Source: Candidatus Hydrogenedentota bacterium
GTDB taxonomy: Bacteria; Hydrogenedentota; Hydrogenedentia; Hydrogenedentales; SLHB01
DNA length: 17,107 nucleotides
Reading direction: 5' to 3'
Assembly (NCBI GenBank): GCA_007136375.1
Contig: SLHB01000260.1
Coordinates: 1-17,107 of the forward strand
This document shows, piece after piece, positions 1 through 6,296 of this stretch; positions within the stretch are counted from its first letter, which is position 1, and each line of letters opens with the position of its first letter. The notes under the pieces were generated by a model. That model made no database searches, was not told the origin of the DNA, and saw only the letters and a list, made by a program, of their open reading frames with translations. The translations under genes and the position numbers were made by a program.

Positions 1-238
1 AAAGACCGGGATACACACGGCGCGTTCGAGCGTATCACCTGGATTCCGCTTCTTATATGCCTTAATTCCTTTATAAATTATGTGTTTTATTACGCCGACG
101 CGGACGGATCGACGCCCGGCAGGCTGGGGAGGCCTGTCCAAGACCACACAGACCCGGCGGCGGGGTTCGCCCTTGGGGCGCGTCCCGAGAGGTCTGGGTC
201 TTGGCAATGTGGTGCTTGGCCACTGGAGGTAGTTACGG
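1..238. other. Left-edge non-coding leader of the GNAT gene
   Basis: No convincing gene is seen before the acetyltransferase start. One forward frame stays open from the left edge to about 357, but its translation has no recognisable motif and runs into the real gene in another frame. The stretch at 53-90 is unusually AT-rich for this window and contains TATAAA at 72-77, which could be a -10 box, although I find no good -35 partner. Downstream lies a large inverted repeat at 138-204, followed by the ribosome binding site. Confidence 0.4.
138..204 (+). promoter_or_regulatory. Long hairpin in the 5' leader of the GNAT gene
   Basis: CCAAGACC at 138-145 pairs with GGTCTTGG at 197-204, and CAGACC at 149-154 pairs with GGTCTG at 191-196. 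Only a three-base bulge (146-148) interrupts the 14 base pairs. The enclosed 36 bases are GC-rich and can fold further. The hairpin ends about 20 bases before the Shine-Dalgarno sequence at 225-229. It has no T-tract, so it does not look like an intrinsic terminator. Control of translation or mRNA stability is possible, but no known RNA family is recognised. Confidence 0.4.
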
Positions 239-1345
239 ATGGAGGGACCGCGGGGACTCCGCGGGGAGGAGTTTCCATCGCTGAGCCGGCTCATGGACAC
301 GGTGTTCGTGGGACGGCCCGAAGGCGTTATGTTCAGCCGCTATCCCCAGCTTTTTAACGTGCACAACCTCGCCAATCTGTTGGTCTTCACCGACGGGGGC
401 GAAGTGGTGAGCCACGCGGGCATGCTGCTGCGGTGGGCCACCCTTGGCGGATGCACGGTCCGGGCGGGGCTGGTGGGCGCGGTGGGCACCCGGGAGGACC
501 GCCGCGGCCAAGGCCTGGCCAGCCGCCTCCTAGAAGCGGCGTGCCACAAAGCCCGCGAGAACGGCGCGGACTTCATGCTCATTTCGGGCCGGCGAGGCCT
601 GTACCGCCGCTATGGCGCCGCTGAAGTCGGCATGGGGCACACCGCTCATATCCACCGTGAACACGCCAAGCAGCTTGCGCTCCAGGAGGTGCGCCTACGC
701 CCTTTCGAAGAGCATCGGCTGGACGCCTGCGCGGGCGCCTACCAACAAAAGCCCGACTCGTTTCTTCGCCCCTGGGACGATTGGGAATATTTCCTTACAT
801 CGCGCCATTGCATGAACGAGCCCGCGGAGATCATCTGCATCTTTGAGCGGGACGTGTTCGCGGGTTACTTCGTCCTTGCCAAGGACCGCGGCGGCGGCCA
901 GGGGCGCATCCTCGAATACGCGGGATGCCTTGGCGCCATCGCATCGGCCCTGGGCGCGCTCTTCGACTACGCCAGACTGAAGGAAGTCGAGTTCTTTCTG
1001 GAAAGCGGCAGCCACCGGCTGGGAAAGCTTCTCGTTCAAGCCGGGTGCGTGTTGAGAGCGGAGCCCTACGAGGGCACGTTGCTCCTTCTCAACTTTCCCC
1101 AGCTTATGGAACGCCTGCGCCCCCTTTTCGAGACGCGCATCGGCCAAGAACGGAGCCGCGGCATGCGCTTCACGCAAGACGGAGAACGGTTCGTCTTCGG
1201 CGTGCCCGGTCAAGAGCGAACCATCACCGGAAGACGGGCGGCCGCCGAGTTCCTGTTCGGAAACCCTCACGTGATGCGTCCGGAAGGCGTGCTCTCGCGG
1301 CTGTTTCCCGTCCCAACCCTCTGGTACGGCCTCAACTATATCTGA
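239..1345 (+). CDS. GNAT-family N-acetyltransferase, two-domain type
   Basis: This is a predicted acetyl-CoA-dependent N-acetyltransferase of 368 residues; the substrate is unknown. The acetyl-CoA loop of the GNAT fold is visible at residues 81-101, where R89-G-Q-G92-L-A94 fits the motif Q/R-x-x-G-x-G/A. It is followed by the usual LYRRYGAAEVG segment near 121-131. The remaining 230 or so residues form a second region typical of longer family members (Eis-like or SCP2-like layout), ending in FPVPTLWYGLNYI. The ATG is supported by GGAGG nine bases upstream. The 3' end overlaps the oppositely oriented cyclic-nucleotide-fold gene by 10 bp. No operon partner is seen. Family assignment is firm; a specific role (antibiotic, polyamine or protein acetylation) cannot be read from the sequence. 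Confidence 0.85.
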   Translation: MEGPRGLRGEEFPSLSRLMDTVFVGRPEGVMFSRYPQLFNVHNLANLLVFTDGGEVVSHAGMLLRWATLGGCTVRAGLVGAVGTREDRRGQGLASRLLEAACHKARENGADFMLISGRRGLYRRYGAAEVGMGHTAHIHREHAKQLALQEVRLRPFEEHRLDACAGAYQQKPDSFLRPWDDWEYFLTSRHCMNEPAEIICIFERDVFAGYFVLAKDRGGGQGRILEYAGCLGAIASALGALFDYARLKEVEFFLESGSHRLGKLLVQAGCVLRAEPYEGTLLLLNFPQLMERLRPLFETRIGQERSRGMRFTQDGERFVFGVPGQERTITGRRAAAEFLFGNPHVMRPEGVLSRLFPVPTLWYGLNYI

Positions 1346-1881
1346 AGGACGCCATCCCGTTGTCTGCGGCCCCCGGCGGCGCTGACCAAGGGCCGGACAA
1401 TGGCTGGCGCGGAATCGGCGCGGGGCGGATCCGGCATGCGCCGGCGCAATTGCTCCGCGGTGGCTTCGATCCGCTCTCCGAACATGGCCGCGAGCCGCTT
1501 CAGAAGGAGGTATCCTAGACCAGGATGCTCTTCGCACACCTCCCGTAAGCGCGGTCCAGCCACGGCGACCACCTCCGTGAGCTCCACGGCGCGGGCGTCG
1601 AAAGTCCAACGGTAGGGCGGCACAAGCCACGACCAGCCCAAGACGCTGCCGCCGCCCAAGGTTTGAACCACGAGGTGACCGTGCCGGGGATCGGCGAGCT
1701 CTATGGCCACACGCCCTGAATTGAGGAGGTAACAAGCGTCGGCCGGTTCATCCGCCGCAATGATGCGATCATTCATCGCGTAGGTGCGCGGCTCGCTAAA
1801 AGGGGCCAGGCGGTCGACATATTCCGCCGGAATGCCGTCGAGAAATGGGTGGGAACGCAAGAGAATAGCGGGCATTGACAT
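1336..1881 (-). CDS. Cyclic-nucleotide-binding (cNMP) fold protein, no DNA-binding domain
   Basis: This 181-residue single-domain protein has the cNMP-binding beta-roll of Crp/Fnr regulators and cyclic-nucleotide-gated proteins. The fold begins at HPFLDGIPAEYVDRL (11-25) and continues through YLLNSGRVAIEL (51-62) to a C-terminal helix near 120-148. The phosphate-binding cassette reads LGWSWLVPPYRW at 81-92. Canonical cAMP binders carry Gly-Glu there, so this one belongs to a variant subgroup with an unknown ligand. There is no helix-turn-helix, so it probably acts through a partner protein. The start at 1881 is chosen because GGGAG lies about 8 bases upstream and the fold begins right after it. 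An in-frame ATG at 1944 would add 21 low-complexity residues without a good ribosome site. The C-terminal tail after 150 looks disordered. Confidence 0.8.
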   Translation of the reverse strand: MSMPAILLRSHPFLDGIPAEYVDRLAPFSEPRTYAMNDRIIAADEPADACYLLNSGRVAIELADPRHGHLVVQTLGGGSVLGWSWLVPPYRWTFDARAVELTEVVAVAGPRLREVCEEHPGLGYLLLKRLAAMFGERIEATAEQLRRRMPDPPRADSAPAIVRPLVSAAGGRRQRDGVLQI

Positions 1882-1979
1882 GGCTTCTACTCCCAAGAGG
1901 TGGGAAAGGGCGTGACGTCCCCCGCCGCCGTGCTTCCCCGCCATGATTGCGACGCGTCCAAGTCTTCTCGTTTGCTAAT

Positions 1980-2008
1980 ATGATACCACAAATTGGGAAA
2001 CTTTTCAC
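1980..2008 (-). promoter_or_regulatory. Candidate sigma-70 promoter of the cNMP-fold gene
   Basis: On the minus strand GTGAAA (2008-2003) is followed 17 bases later by TATCAT (1985-1980), which is preceded by TGG, an extended -10 element. This matches four of six bases at -35 and five of six at -10. Transcription would start near 1973, about 90 bases before the preferred start codon at 1881 and about 30 before the alternative at 1944. Confidence 0.5.
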
Positions 2009-2320
2009 CACACACGCTTGCACGCTACCGCATGCATCCCACCACGATCGAACAAGCATATGCCGTGCCGCACCGCTCTCCCCGGTGGAGCGCCTCCTAA
2101 CCCCTTGGCGGCACAGGGTTTACGCCAACGGCCAGCCCCCTTGCGACGGCCGAAACTGTCCTGGAACACACAACTGCCATAGGCACATCTGTATCACTAT
2201 TGCGCACCCATTCCGCGGCGCTCGGCCCTCGAACCGGCCCGTCAGGCCTGGAGATGATTGCGAGCTCGGGAAAACGCAATTACCCCGGACAGGACAGGAT
2301 TGCGACGCACAGATGTGTCA

Positions 2321-2344
2321 TATAATTGAACATCCTCGCTCAAT
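2321..2344 (+). promoter_or_regulatory. Perfect -10 box with overlapping inverted repeat
   Basis: TATAAT at 2321-2326 matches the sigma-70 -10 consensus exactly, but the best -35 (TTGCGA at 2300-2305) sits only 15 bases away, so an activator may be needed. Starting inside the box, ATTGA (2325-2329) and TCAAT (2340-2344) form an inverted repeat with a 10-base spacer covering the likely start site. That position suits a repressor operator. The downstream leader to the corrinoid gene would be about 420 bases. Confidence 0.4.
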
Positions 2345-2537
2345 CTCAGGGCGCCTGTACGCGTGAACCCGACGCTTCTGTCGTCCGGCGGCCTTGGGAG
2401 TGCGCCGATGACGTTCCCCGAATTTCGCAACGTTTGGGGCACTTCGCGGACCGACGCCACGCAAACCGCTCCAAATCGCGGTCGCTTGAAGGCGGAAATG
2501 GCGAATTATGGCTTGTAGCCGCCACGCATCGCCGAAG

Positions 2538-2554
2538 TTGGCACGGCGCTTGTT
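2538..2554 (+). promoter_or_regulatory. Sigma-54-like -24/-12 element upstream of corrinoid gene
   Basis: The sequence TTGGCACGGCGCTTGTT carries the full -24 half (TTGGCACG) and TTG of the -12 half at the right distance: ten bases lie between the -24 GG (2540-2541) and the -12 dinucleotide. The -12 dinucleotide is GT rather than the consensus GC, which weakens the call. Transcription would begin near 2565, giving a leader of about 190 bases before the corrinoid gene. Confidence 0.4.
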
Positions 2555-2591
2555 TAAGTGAGTCATTGCCCTTTATTAGGGGGATGAGAGA

Positions 2592-2713
2592 CTCCGGAGG
2601 GCCGCCAAGTTGTGGTTCGCCAGAATTGCTGCTACGCTCTGAGGAAGCCGTCGTTCTTGGCCCGCGGGCCGGGCGCGGCGTTACGCTTGGGGGGACCGCC
2701 CTCCGCCCCGGAG
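2592..2713 (+). promoter_or_regulatory. Foldable GC-rich leader of the corrinoid operon
   Basis: CGGAGGGC (2595-2602) is perfectly complementary to GCCCTCCG (2698-2705). The enclosed 95 bases contain the 12-base palindrome GGCCCGCGGGCC (about 2659-2670). CTCC at 2592-2595 can alternatively pair with GGAG at 2710-2713. The element ends roughly 40 bases before the start codon, where a riboswitch or attenuator would sit. I cannot match it to the cobalamin, SAM-I, SAH or THF riboswitch consensus. Confidence 0.3.
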
Positions 2714-2752
2714 AGTGGCCCAAAACGGGGGTCTCAACAGAGGAACTAAGCC

Positions 2753-3421
2753 ATGGCTGACATTTTAGAACAGCTTGCGATTTGTATCGAATCTGGCAAG
2801 GTCAACGCGGACGCGACCTATCCACCGTCCATGAAGGGGCAAGACGGCGCGGCCGAGCTCACCGCGAGCGCGCTGCAGCAGGGGATACCGCCCAAGGACA
2901 TCCTCGCCAAGGCGCTTATCGCCGGCATGAGCCGTATTGGGCAGAAGTTCAGTGATCACAAGGCCTTCGTGCCCGACCTCCTCATGTCCGCCAAGGCCAT
3001 GTCCGCAGCCATGGAGCACCTGAAGCCGTATTTCGAATCGGGCGAGGCCCAACACCTGGGCACGTTCGTCATCGGTACGGTCCAAGGCGACATGCATGAC
3101 ATCGGAAAGAATCTCGTAGGCATGGTGGTCGAAGGCGGCGGCTGGAAGGTCGTGGATCTGGGGGTCGACGTGCCCCCGGAAGACTTCGTCGCCGCCATCG
3201 GGAAGCATCCCGGGTGCGTCGTGGGCTTGAGCGCCCTATTGACCACTACGATGGCCAGCATGGACATGACCGTAAAGCGCATCAAGGAAGCCAGTCCGGA
3301 CACCTTCGTCATGGTGGGGGGCGCGCCCTTGACGAGCGGCTTCGCCGCCAAGATCGGCGCCGACGCGTACGAGCCGGATCCACAGCACGCGCTGAACCGG
3401 CTCTCCGCGATGGGGGCCTGA
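2753..3421 (+). CDS. Corrinoid (methylcobalamin) protein, MtaC/MtbC/MetH-module type
   Basis: This 222-residue cytoplasmic protein carries a cobalamin cofactor as methyl carrier between methyltransferases. Residues 1-90 form the helical cap domain seen in MetH and MtaC/MtbC proteins. Residues 100-222 form the Rossmann-like B12 domain. The lower cobalt ligand motif is D113-M-H115-D-I-G118, followed by the expected S160-ALLTTTM and GG189-APLT segments that cradle the nucleotide tail. Length and layout match stand-alone corrinoid proteins. The ATG has GAGGA eight bases upstream. It is the first of three co-directional genes with the reactivation-domain protein (42-base gap) and homocysteine methyltransferase, so its acceptor is probably homocysteine. 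The methyl donor and the methyltransferase that loads it are not in the window. Family call firm; substrate inferred. Confidence 0.9.
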   Translation: MADILEQLAICIESGKVNADATYPPSMKGQDGAAELTASALQQGIPPKDILAKALIAGMSRIGQKFSDHKAFVPDLLMSAKAMSAAMEHLKPYFESGEAQHLGTFVIGTVQGDMHDIGKNLVGMVVEGGGWKVVDLGVDVPPEDFVAAIGKHPGCVVGLSALLTTTMASMDMTVKRIKEASPDTFVMVGGAPLTSGFAAKIGADAYEPDPQHALNRLSAMGA

Positions 3422-3463
3422 GGGCGTCCGGACACCTCGGCGCGGCGCGCGCCCAAGCGGGGA

Positions 3464-4195
3464 ATGATGGCGTTGGCAAACACATCGAAAGCGGCCCGGC
3501 CGGCTTTGTCTCCGGGCGTGTGGGAATATGAACTGGACACCGGCAGCCTTGCGGTGGACGCCGTCCAGGTGGAGCGGCGGATGGCCGTCACATCAAGCGC
3601 GGCCCTCGGCCCGCTCCGCCGGCGCATTCCAGAAGTCCTCGAAGAAGCGGCCGCTCACGTGCGCGTGCGGGCGGGCTACCGTATTCTGCTGGAGCCCGCC
3701 TTGACTGTCCAAGAACGGGGATTCCGCTTGACCGGCGCTCCCTTCCGGACCGGCCCCGCCATCGCCGCCGCTTTGTCAGGCTGTACGTGCATGAGCGTCT
3801 TCACAGCCACTTTGGGACCCGCCTTCGACGCCTGGCTTGCGTCCCTTGGCGAACGCGGCGACGCCGCCACGGCGTGCGTGGCCAACGCGGCGGGCGACGC
3901 GTTAGCGGCGGGCGCCGGCCGGTGGATTCGCGCGCGCATATCCGAAACCGCCGCGCACGCCGGCCTGGACGTCACGCGGGCCTTTAGCCCGGCCGTCGGC
4001 GCATGGGGCCTGTGTGAACGCGCGAAGCTCTTTTCGCTGCTGCCTCCCCGGTTTTGCGGCGTCACCCTCACCGAAGCGTCCATGATGCGGCCGTCGAAGT
4101 CGGTCAGCGGCGTCGTGGGCATCGGAGCAGGCCTTGACGAAGCGGAGCGCCCGCGCTCCCTTGCGTCGCCGGCCTCCGGAGGCGGACCGACCTGA
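3464..4195 (+). CDS. MetH-type B12 reactivation (AdoMet) domain protein, altered AdoMet loop
   Basis: This stand-alone 243-residue protein resembles the C-terminal activation domain of methionine synthase, which remethylates inactive cob(II)alamin using AdoMet and reduced flavodoxin or ferredoxin. Recognisable parts are the N-terminal ELD segment (23-25), the central SVFTATLGPAFDAWL stretch (111-125) and the intact C-terminal signature LTEASMMRPSKSVSG (202-216). The AdoMet loop, usually R-x-S-P-G-Y-G in stand-alone relatives, reads A173-F-S-P-A-V-G179, so the Arg and Gly-Tyr positions are changed. It may bind AdoMet differently, or act as a structural cap or redox partner. Tandem ATGs occur at 3464 and 3467, preceded by GGGGA. 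A later ATG at 3581 also has a ribosome site but would remove conserved N-terminal sequence. The last 20 residues are low complexity. Confidence 0.8.
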   Translation: MMALANTSKAARPALSPGVWEYELDTGSLAVDAVQVERRMAVTSSAALGPLRRRIPEVLEEAAAHVRVRAGYRILLEPALTVQERGFRLTGAPFRTGPAIAAALSGCTCMSVFTATLGPAFDAWLASLGERGDAATACVANAAGDALAAGAGRWIRARISETAAHAGLDVTRAFSPAVGAWGLCERAKLFSLLPPRFCGVTLTEASMMRPSKSVSGVVGIGAGLDEAERPRSLASPASGGGPT

Positions 4196-4231
4196 AACGG
4201 AGTCCTCCGGACACAGGAAAAGGAGCCAGCC

Positions 4232-5134
4232 ATGAAAACGCTTGCGGCCGAGTTGCAATCCGGCGCCGTGCTGATCGCCGATGGCGCCTGGGGGACGGCC
4301 TTGAACCGCAGGGGAATCGAGCCCGGGATGTGCCCGGAGGCCTGGAACCTGGACCGGCCAGGCGACATTCGCGCCATCGGCGAGGCTTATCTCGCGGCGG
4401 GCGCTCAAGTCATCACGTCAAACACCTTCGGCGGCTCGCCCTTCAAGCTTAGGATGTACCGCCTCGACCAGCGGACCGGGCAAATCAACCGGGCGGGCGC
4501 CGCCATCGCCCGGGACATCGCTGGCCCCGACCGCCATGTGCTGGGCTCCATGGGCCCCAGCGGCCAACTGCTCCTTCAGGGGGATGTCACCGAGGACAGC
4601 CTGTACGCGGCGTTCCGCGAGCAGGGGACCGCCCTGGAAGAAGGCGGCGCGGACGCCGCCCTCATCGAAACAATGTCCTGCCTGGACGAGGCCCGCATCG
4701 CCATCGCGGCCGTGCGCGACAACACCTCCATGGAAATCGTCTGCACCTTCACCTACAACGCCCTTCCAGACGGATCCCACCGCACCATGATGGGGGTAAC
4801 GCCGGCGGAGATGGCCGCCATGGCCGTGGAGGCGGGCGCCCATATCATCGGCGTGAATTGCAGTCTTGGCCCCCGTGAAATGGTCCCCGTCGTGAAAGCC
4901 TTGCGGGAAGCGGCGCCCACGACGCCTATCCTCGCGGCCCCAAACGCGGGCGCGCCCGTCCGCCAAGACAACGGCGCGGACATGTTCCCCGAAACGCCCG
5001 AAGGGATGGCCGAGGCGGTCCCGGAGCTCGCGGCGGCGGGAGCAAACATCATCGGCGGTTGCTGCGGCACGGACGAACGCCACATTAGGGCGATGGCCGA
5101 CGCCCTGGGCCAGACAACGGCCGGGAACACGTGA
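4232..5134 (+). CDS. Homocysteine S-methyltransferase (MetH N-terminal / BHMT family)
   Basis: This 300-residue zinc enzyme transfers a methyl group to homocysteine, giving methionine. The barrel begins with the substrate motif ADGAWGT (16-22; DGAMGT in MetH), continues with TSNTFG (63-68), and carries all three zinc-ligand cysteines: C210 in GVNCSLGP, and C277-C278 in GGCCGT near the end. Length equals the isolated Hcy-binding module; no cobalamin, pterin or activation domain is fused. AGGAG lies six bases before the ATG, 36 bases after the reactivation gene, so the three genes probably form one transcript. Context argues that the methyl donor is the methyl-cobalamin of the corrinoid protein encoded first, although free-standing relatives can use betaine or S-methylmethionine. 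The gene ends 19 bases from the convergent polyketide synthase gene. Confidence 0.88.
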   Translation: MKTLAAELQSGAVLIADGAWGTALNRRGIEPGMCPEAWNLDRPGDIRAIGEAYLAAGAQVITSNTFGGSPFKLRMYRLDQRTGQINRAGAAIARDIAGPDRHVLGSMGPSGQLLLQGDVTEDSLYAAFREQGTALEEGGADAALIETMSCLDEARIAIAAVRDNTSMEIVCTFTYNALPDGSHRTMMGVTPAEMAAMAVEAGAHIIGVNCSLGPREMVPVVKALREAAPTTPILAAPNAGAPVRQDNGADMFPETPEGMAEAVPELAAAGANIIGGCCGTDERHIRAMADALGQTTAGNT

Positions 5135-5153
5135 CGCGCCAGACCTGCGCGCG

Positions 5154-6236
5154 CTATTCCGTGAACAGGACGGCTTCAGCCATGAGGCCGGGCCCGAAGG
5201 CGAGGGCCACGCAAGGCAGGCTTCGGCCTTCGCGGCGGCACGCTTCCAGAATGAACAGCACCGTGGGAGAGGACATGTTGCCGTAGTCCCGAAGCACGGT
5301 CCTCGACACCTCCAACGCCCCGGGACCAAGCCCCAGGGCCTTGCCCGCAGCGGAGAGAATGCGCGGTCCTCCGGGATGGACGGCCCACGTCGCCACGTCT
5401 TCGACCGCCAGGCCCTGGGCGCCGAGCCATTCCGTAAGCCAAGGCCCGAGGTGTTCGGCGATGAGGCCCGGCGTCTCCGCCGCCAACGTCATAACGAACC
5501 CGTGGCCGGCGATGCTCCAGCTCATGGCGTTCCGCGAGCCTGGGATCAAGCGCGAGCCCGTAGCGGCGACGCGCCACGGCCCCTCCCCCACGCCGCCCAC
5601 CACCGCGGCGGCTCCATCGGCAAACAGGGCGTTGGCCACGATCTGTTCAGGATCCCAGCCATAGTGGTAGTGAAGGCTGCACAACTCCACGGCGCACAAG
5701 AGGACGCGGCTTCCGGGATCGGCCGCCGCGAGACCCCGGGCGGCGCGAAGCCCGTTTAATGCGCCGTGGCAGCCCATGAACCCGACGTGAACCCGTTCCA
5801 CGCCCGGCGACAAATTCAGCCCCTCGATGAGATCGATATCTACCCCCGGCGCGGCGAACCCGCTGCACGACACGGTGACCAAATGGGTGATCTCGCCGGG
5901 AGCGCATCCGCTGTCGGCCAAGGCGTTGGCCGCGGCGCGCGTGGCGAGAGGTCCAGCCTCCGCGGCGTAGCGAACCATGCGAGCCTCCACGCCGGGCCCT
6001 CGATCCTCGGGCGACTCCGGCATGGAAAAGAAGGATTGGCGGGGCTCGGCGCCCGCGGGAGCTTCAAGCAAGACGCTGTAGCGCCGCTTGACCCCGGCGT
6101 GGCGGTACAACGCGGGCAGGAGGCGGCGCTGCTCGTCCGTCTGACAGGAGATCCGCCGCCCATACTCGACGGATTCGGCAAGCGTGACTGAATGAGCGGG
6201 CAGCGCATGGCCGTGGCCGAGTATCCGAAACGCCAT
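5154..6236 (-). CDS. Type III polyketide synthase (chalcone/stilbene synthase family)
   Basis: This homodimeric ketosynthase of 360 residues extends an acyl-CoA starter with malonyl-CoA and cyclises the chain to a pyrone, resorcinol or related aromatic ring. The catalytic triad is complete: C156 in GFMGCHGALNGL, H287 in AVHPGGPRIL, and N320 in DYGNMSSPTV. These sequence contexts separate it from FabH and fatty-acid ketosynthases. The length fits bacterial members such as RppA, PhlD and the alkylresorcinol synthases. AGGAGG lies 11 bases before the ATG. It is the last gene of a leftward run, 60 bases behind an FAD oxidoreductase and after a methyltransferase, the usual pair of tailoring enzymes. 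The starter unit and product cannot be predicted by eye, but long-chain alkylpyrones or alkylresorcinols are common for bacterial enzymes with these neighbours. Confidence 0.9.
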   Translation of the reverse strand: MAFRILGHGHALPAHSVTLAESVEYGRRISCQTDEQRRLLPALYRHAGVKRRYSVLLEAPAGAEPRQSFFSMPESPEDRGPGVEARMVRYAAEAGPLATRAAANALADSGCAPGEITHLVTVSCSGFAAPGVDIDLIEGLNLSPGVERVHVGFMGCHGALNGLRAARGLAAADPGSRVLLCAVELCSLHYHYGWDPEQIVANALFADGAAAVVGGVGEGPWRVAATGSRLIPGSRNAMSWSIAGHGFVMTLAAETPGLIAEHLGPWLTEWLGAQGLAVEDVATWAVHPGGPRILSAAGKALGLGPGALEVSRTVLRDYGNMSSPTVLFILEACRREGRSLPCVALAFGPGLMAEAVLFTE

Positions 6237-6296
6237 GGCGGAAGGTTCCTCCTGTGTGCGGCTCGAGGCCGTTGGCGTGGGCGGCGCCAGCGGCCG

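Larger units (their letters stand above)
1945..2752. other. Large intergenic region upstream of the methyl-transfer genes
   Basis: About 800 bp carry no ORF with a recognisable motif or a ribosome binding site. The longest forward frame (2326-2760) overlaps the corrinoid gene start in another frame and looks spurious. The region contains a leftward promoter (1980-2008), a perfect TATAAT with an overlapping dyad (2321-2344), a sigma-54-like element (2538-2554) and a GC-rich leader that can form a long-range stem (2592-2713). I find no cobalamin B12 box and no SAM-I core. A decayed gene or an unannotated small RNA cannot be excluded. Confidence 0.5.

Noticed and set aside
1..357. A partial gene entering from the left edge in the first forward frame
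   Set aside because: The frame is open, but its composition changes through an AT-rich promoter-like segment, it shows no motif, and it continues into the acetyltransferase in the wrong frame.
695..1735. A 346-codon reverse frame across the GNAT and cNMP genes
   Set aside because: It overlaps two recognisable genes in other frames and has a repetitive Arg/Ala/Gly composition without motifs.
1945..2752. A cobalamin or SAM riboswitch before the corrinoid operon
   Set aside because: I looked for the B12 box and the SAM-I core on the plus strand and found neither. Only an unassigned foldable segment remains, reported separately.
2326..2760. A 144-codon forward frame in the large intergenic gap
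   Set aside because: It has no ribosome site or motif and overlaps the corrinoid gene start in a different frame; promoter-like and structured elements fit the region better.
5135..5153. A bidirectional terminator between the convergent genes
   Set aside because: The 19-base gap has only a short GCGC inverted repeat and no T-tract on either strand, so a terminator cannot be supported.
4418..5329. A 303-codon reverse frame antisense to the homocysteine methyltransferase
   Set aside because: It is a shadow of a gene with intact zinc ligands and also runs into the polyketide synthase 3' end.
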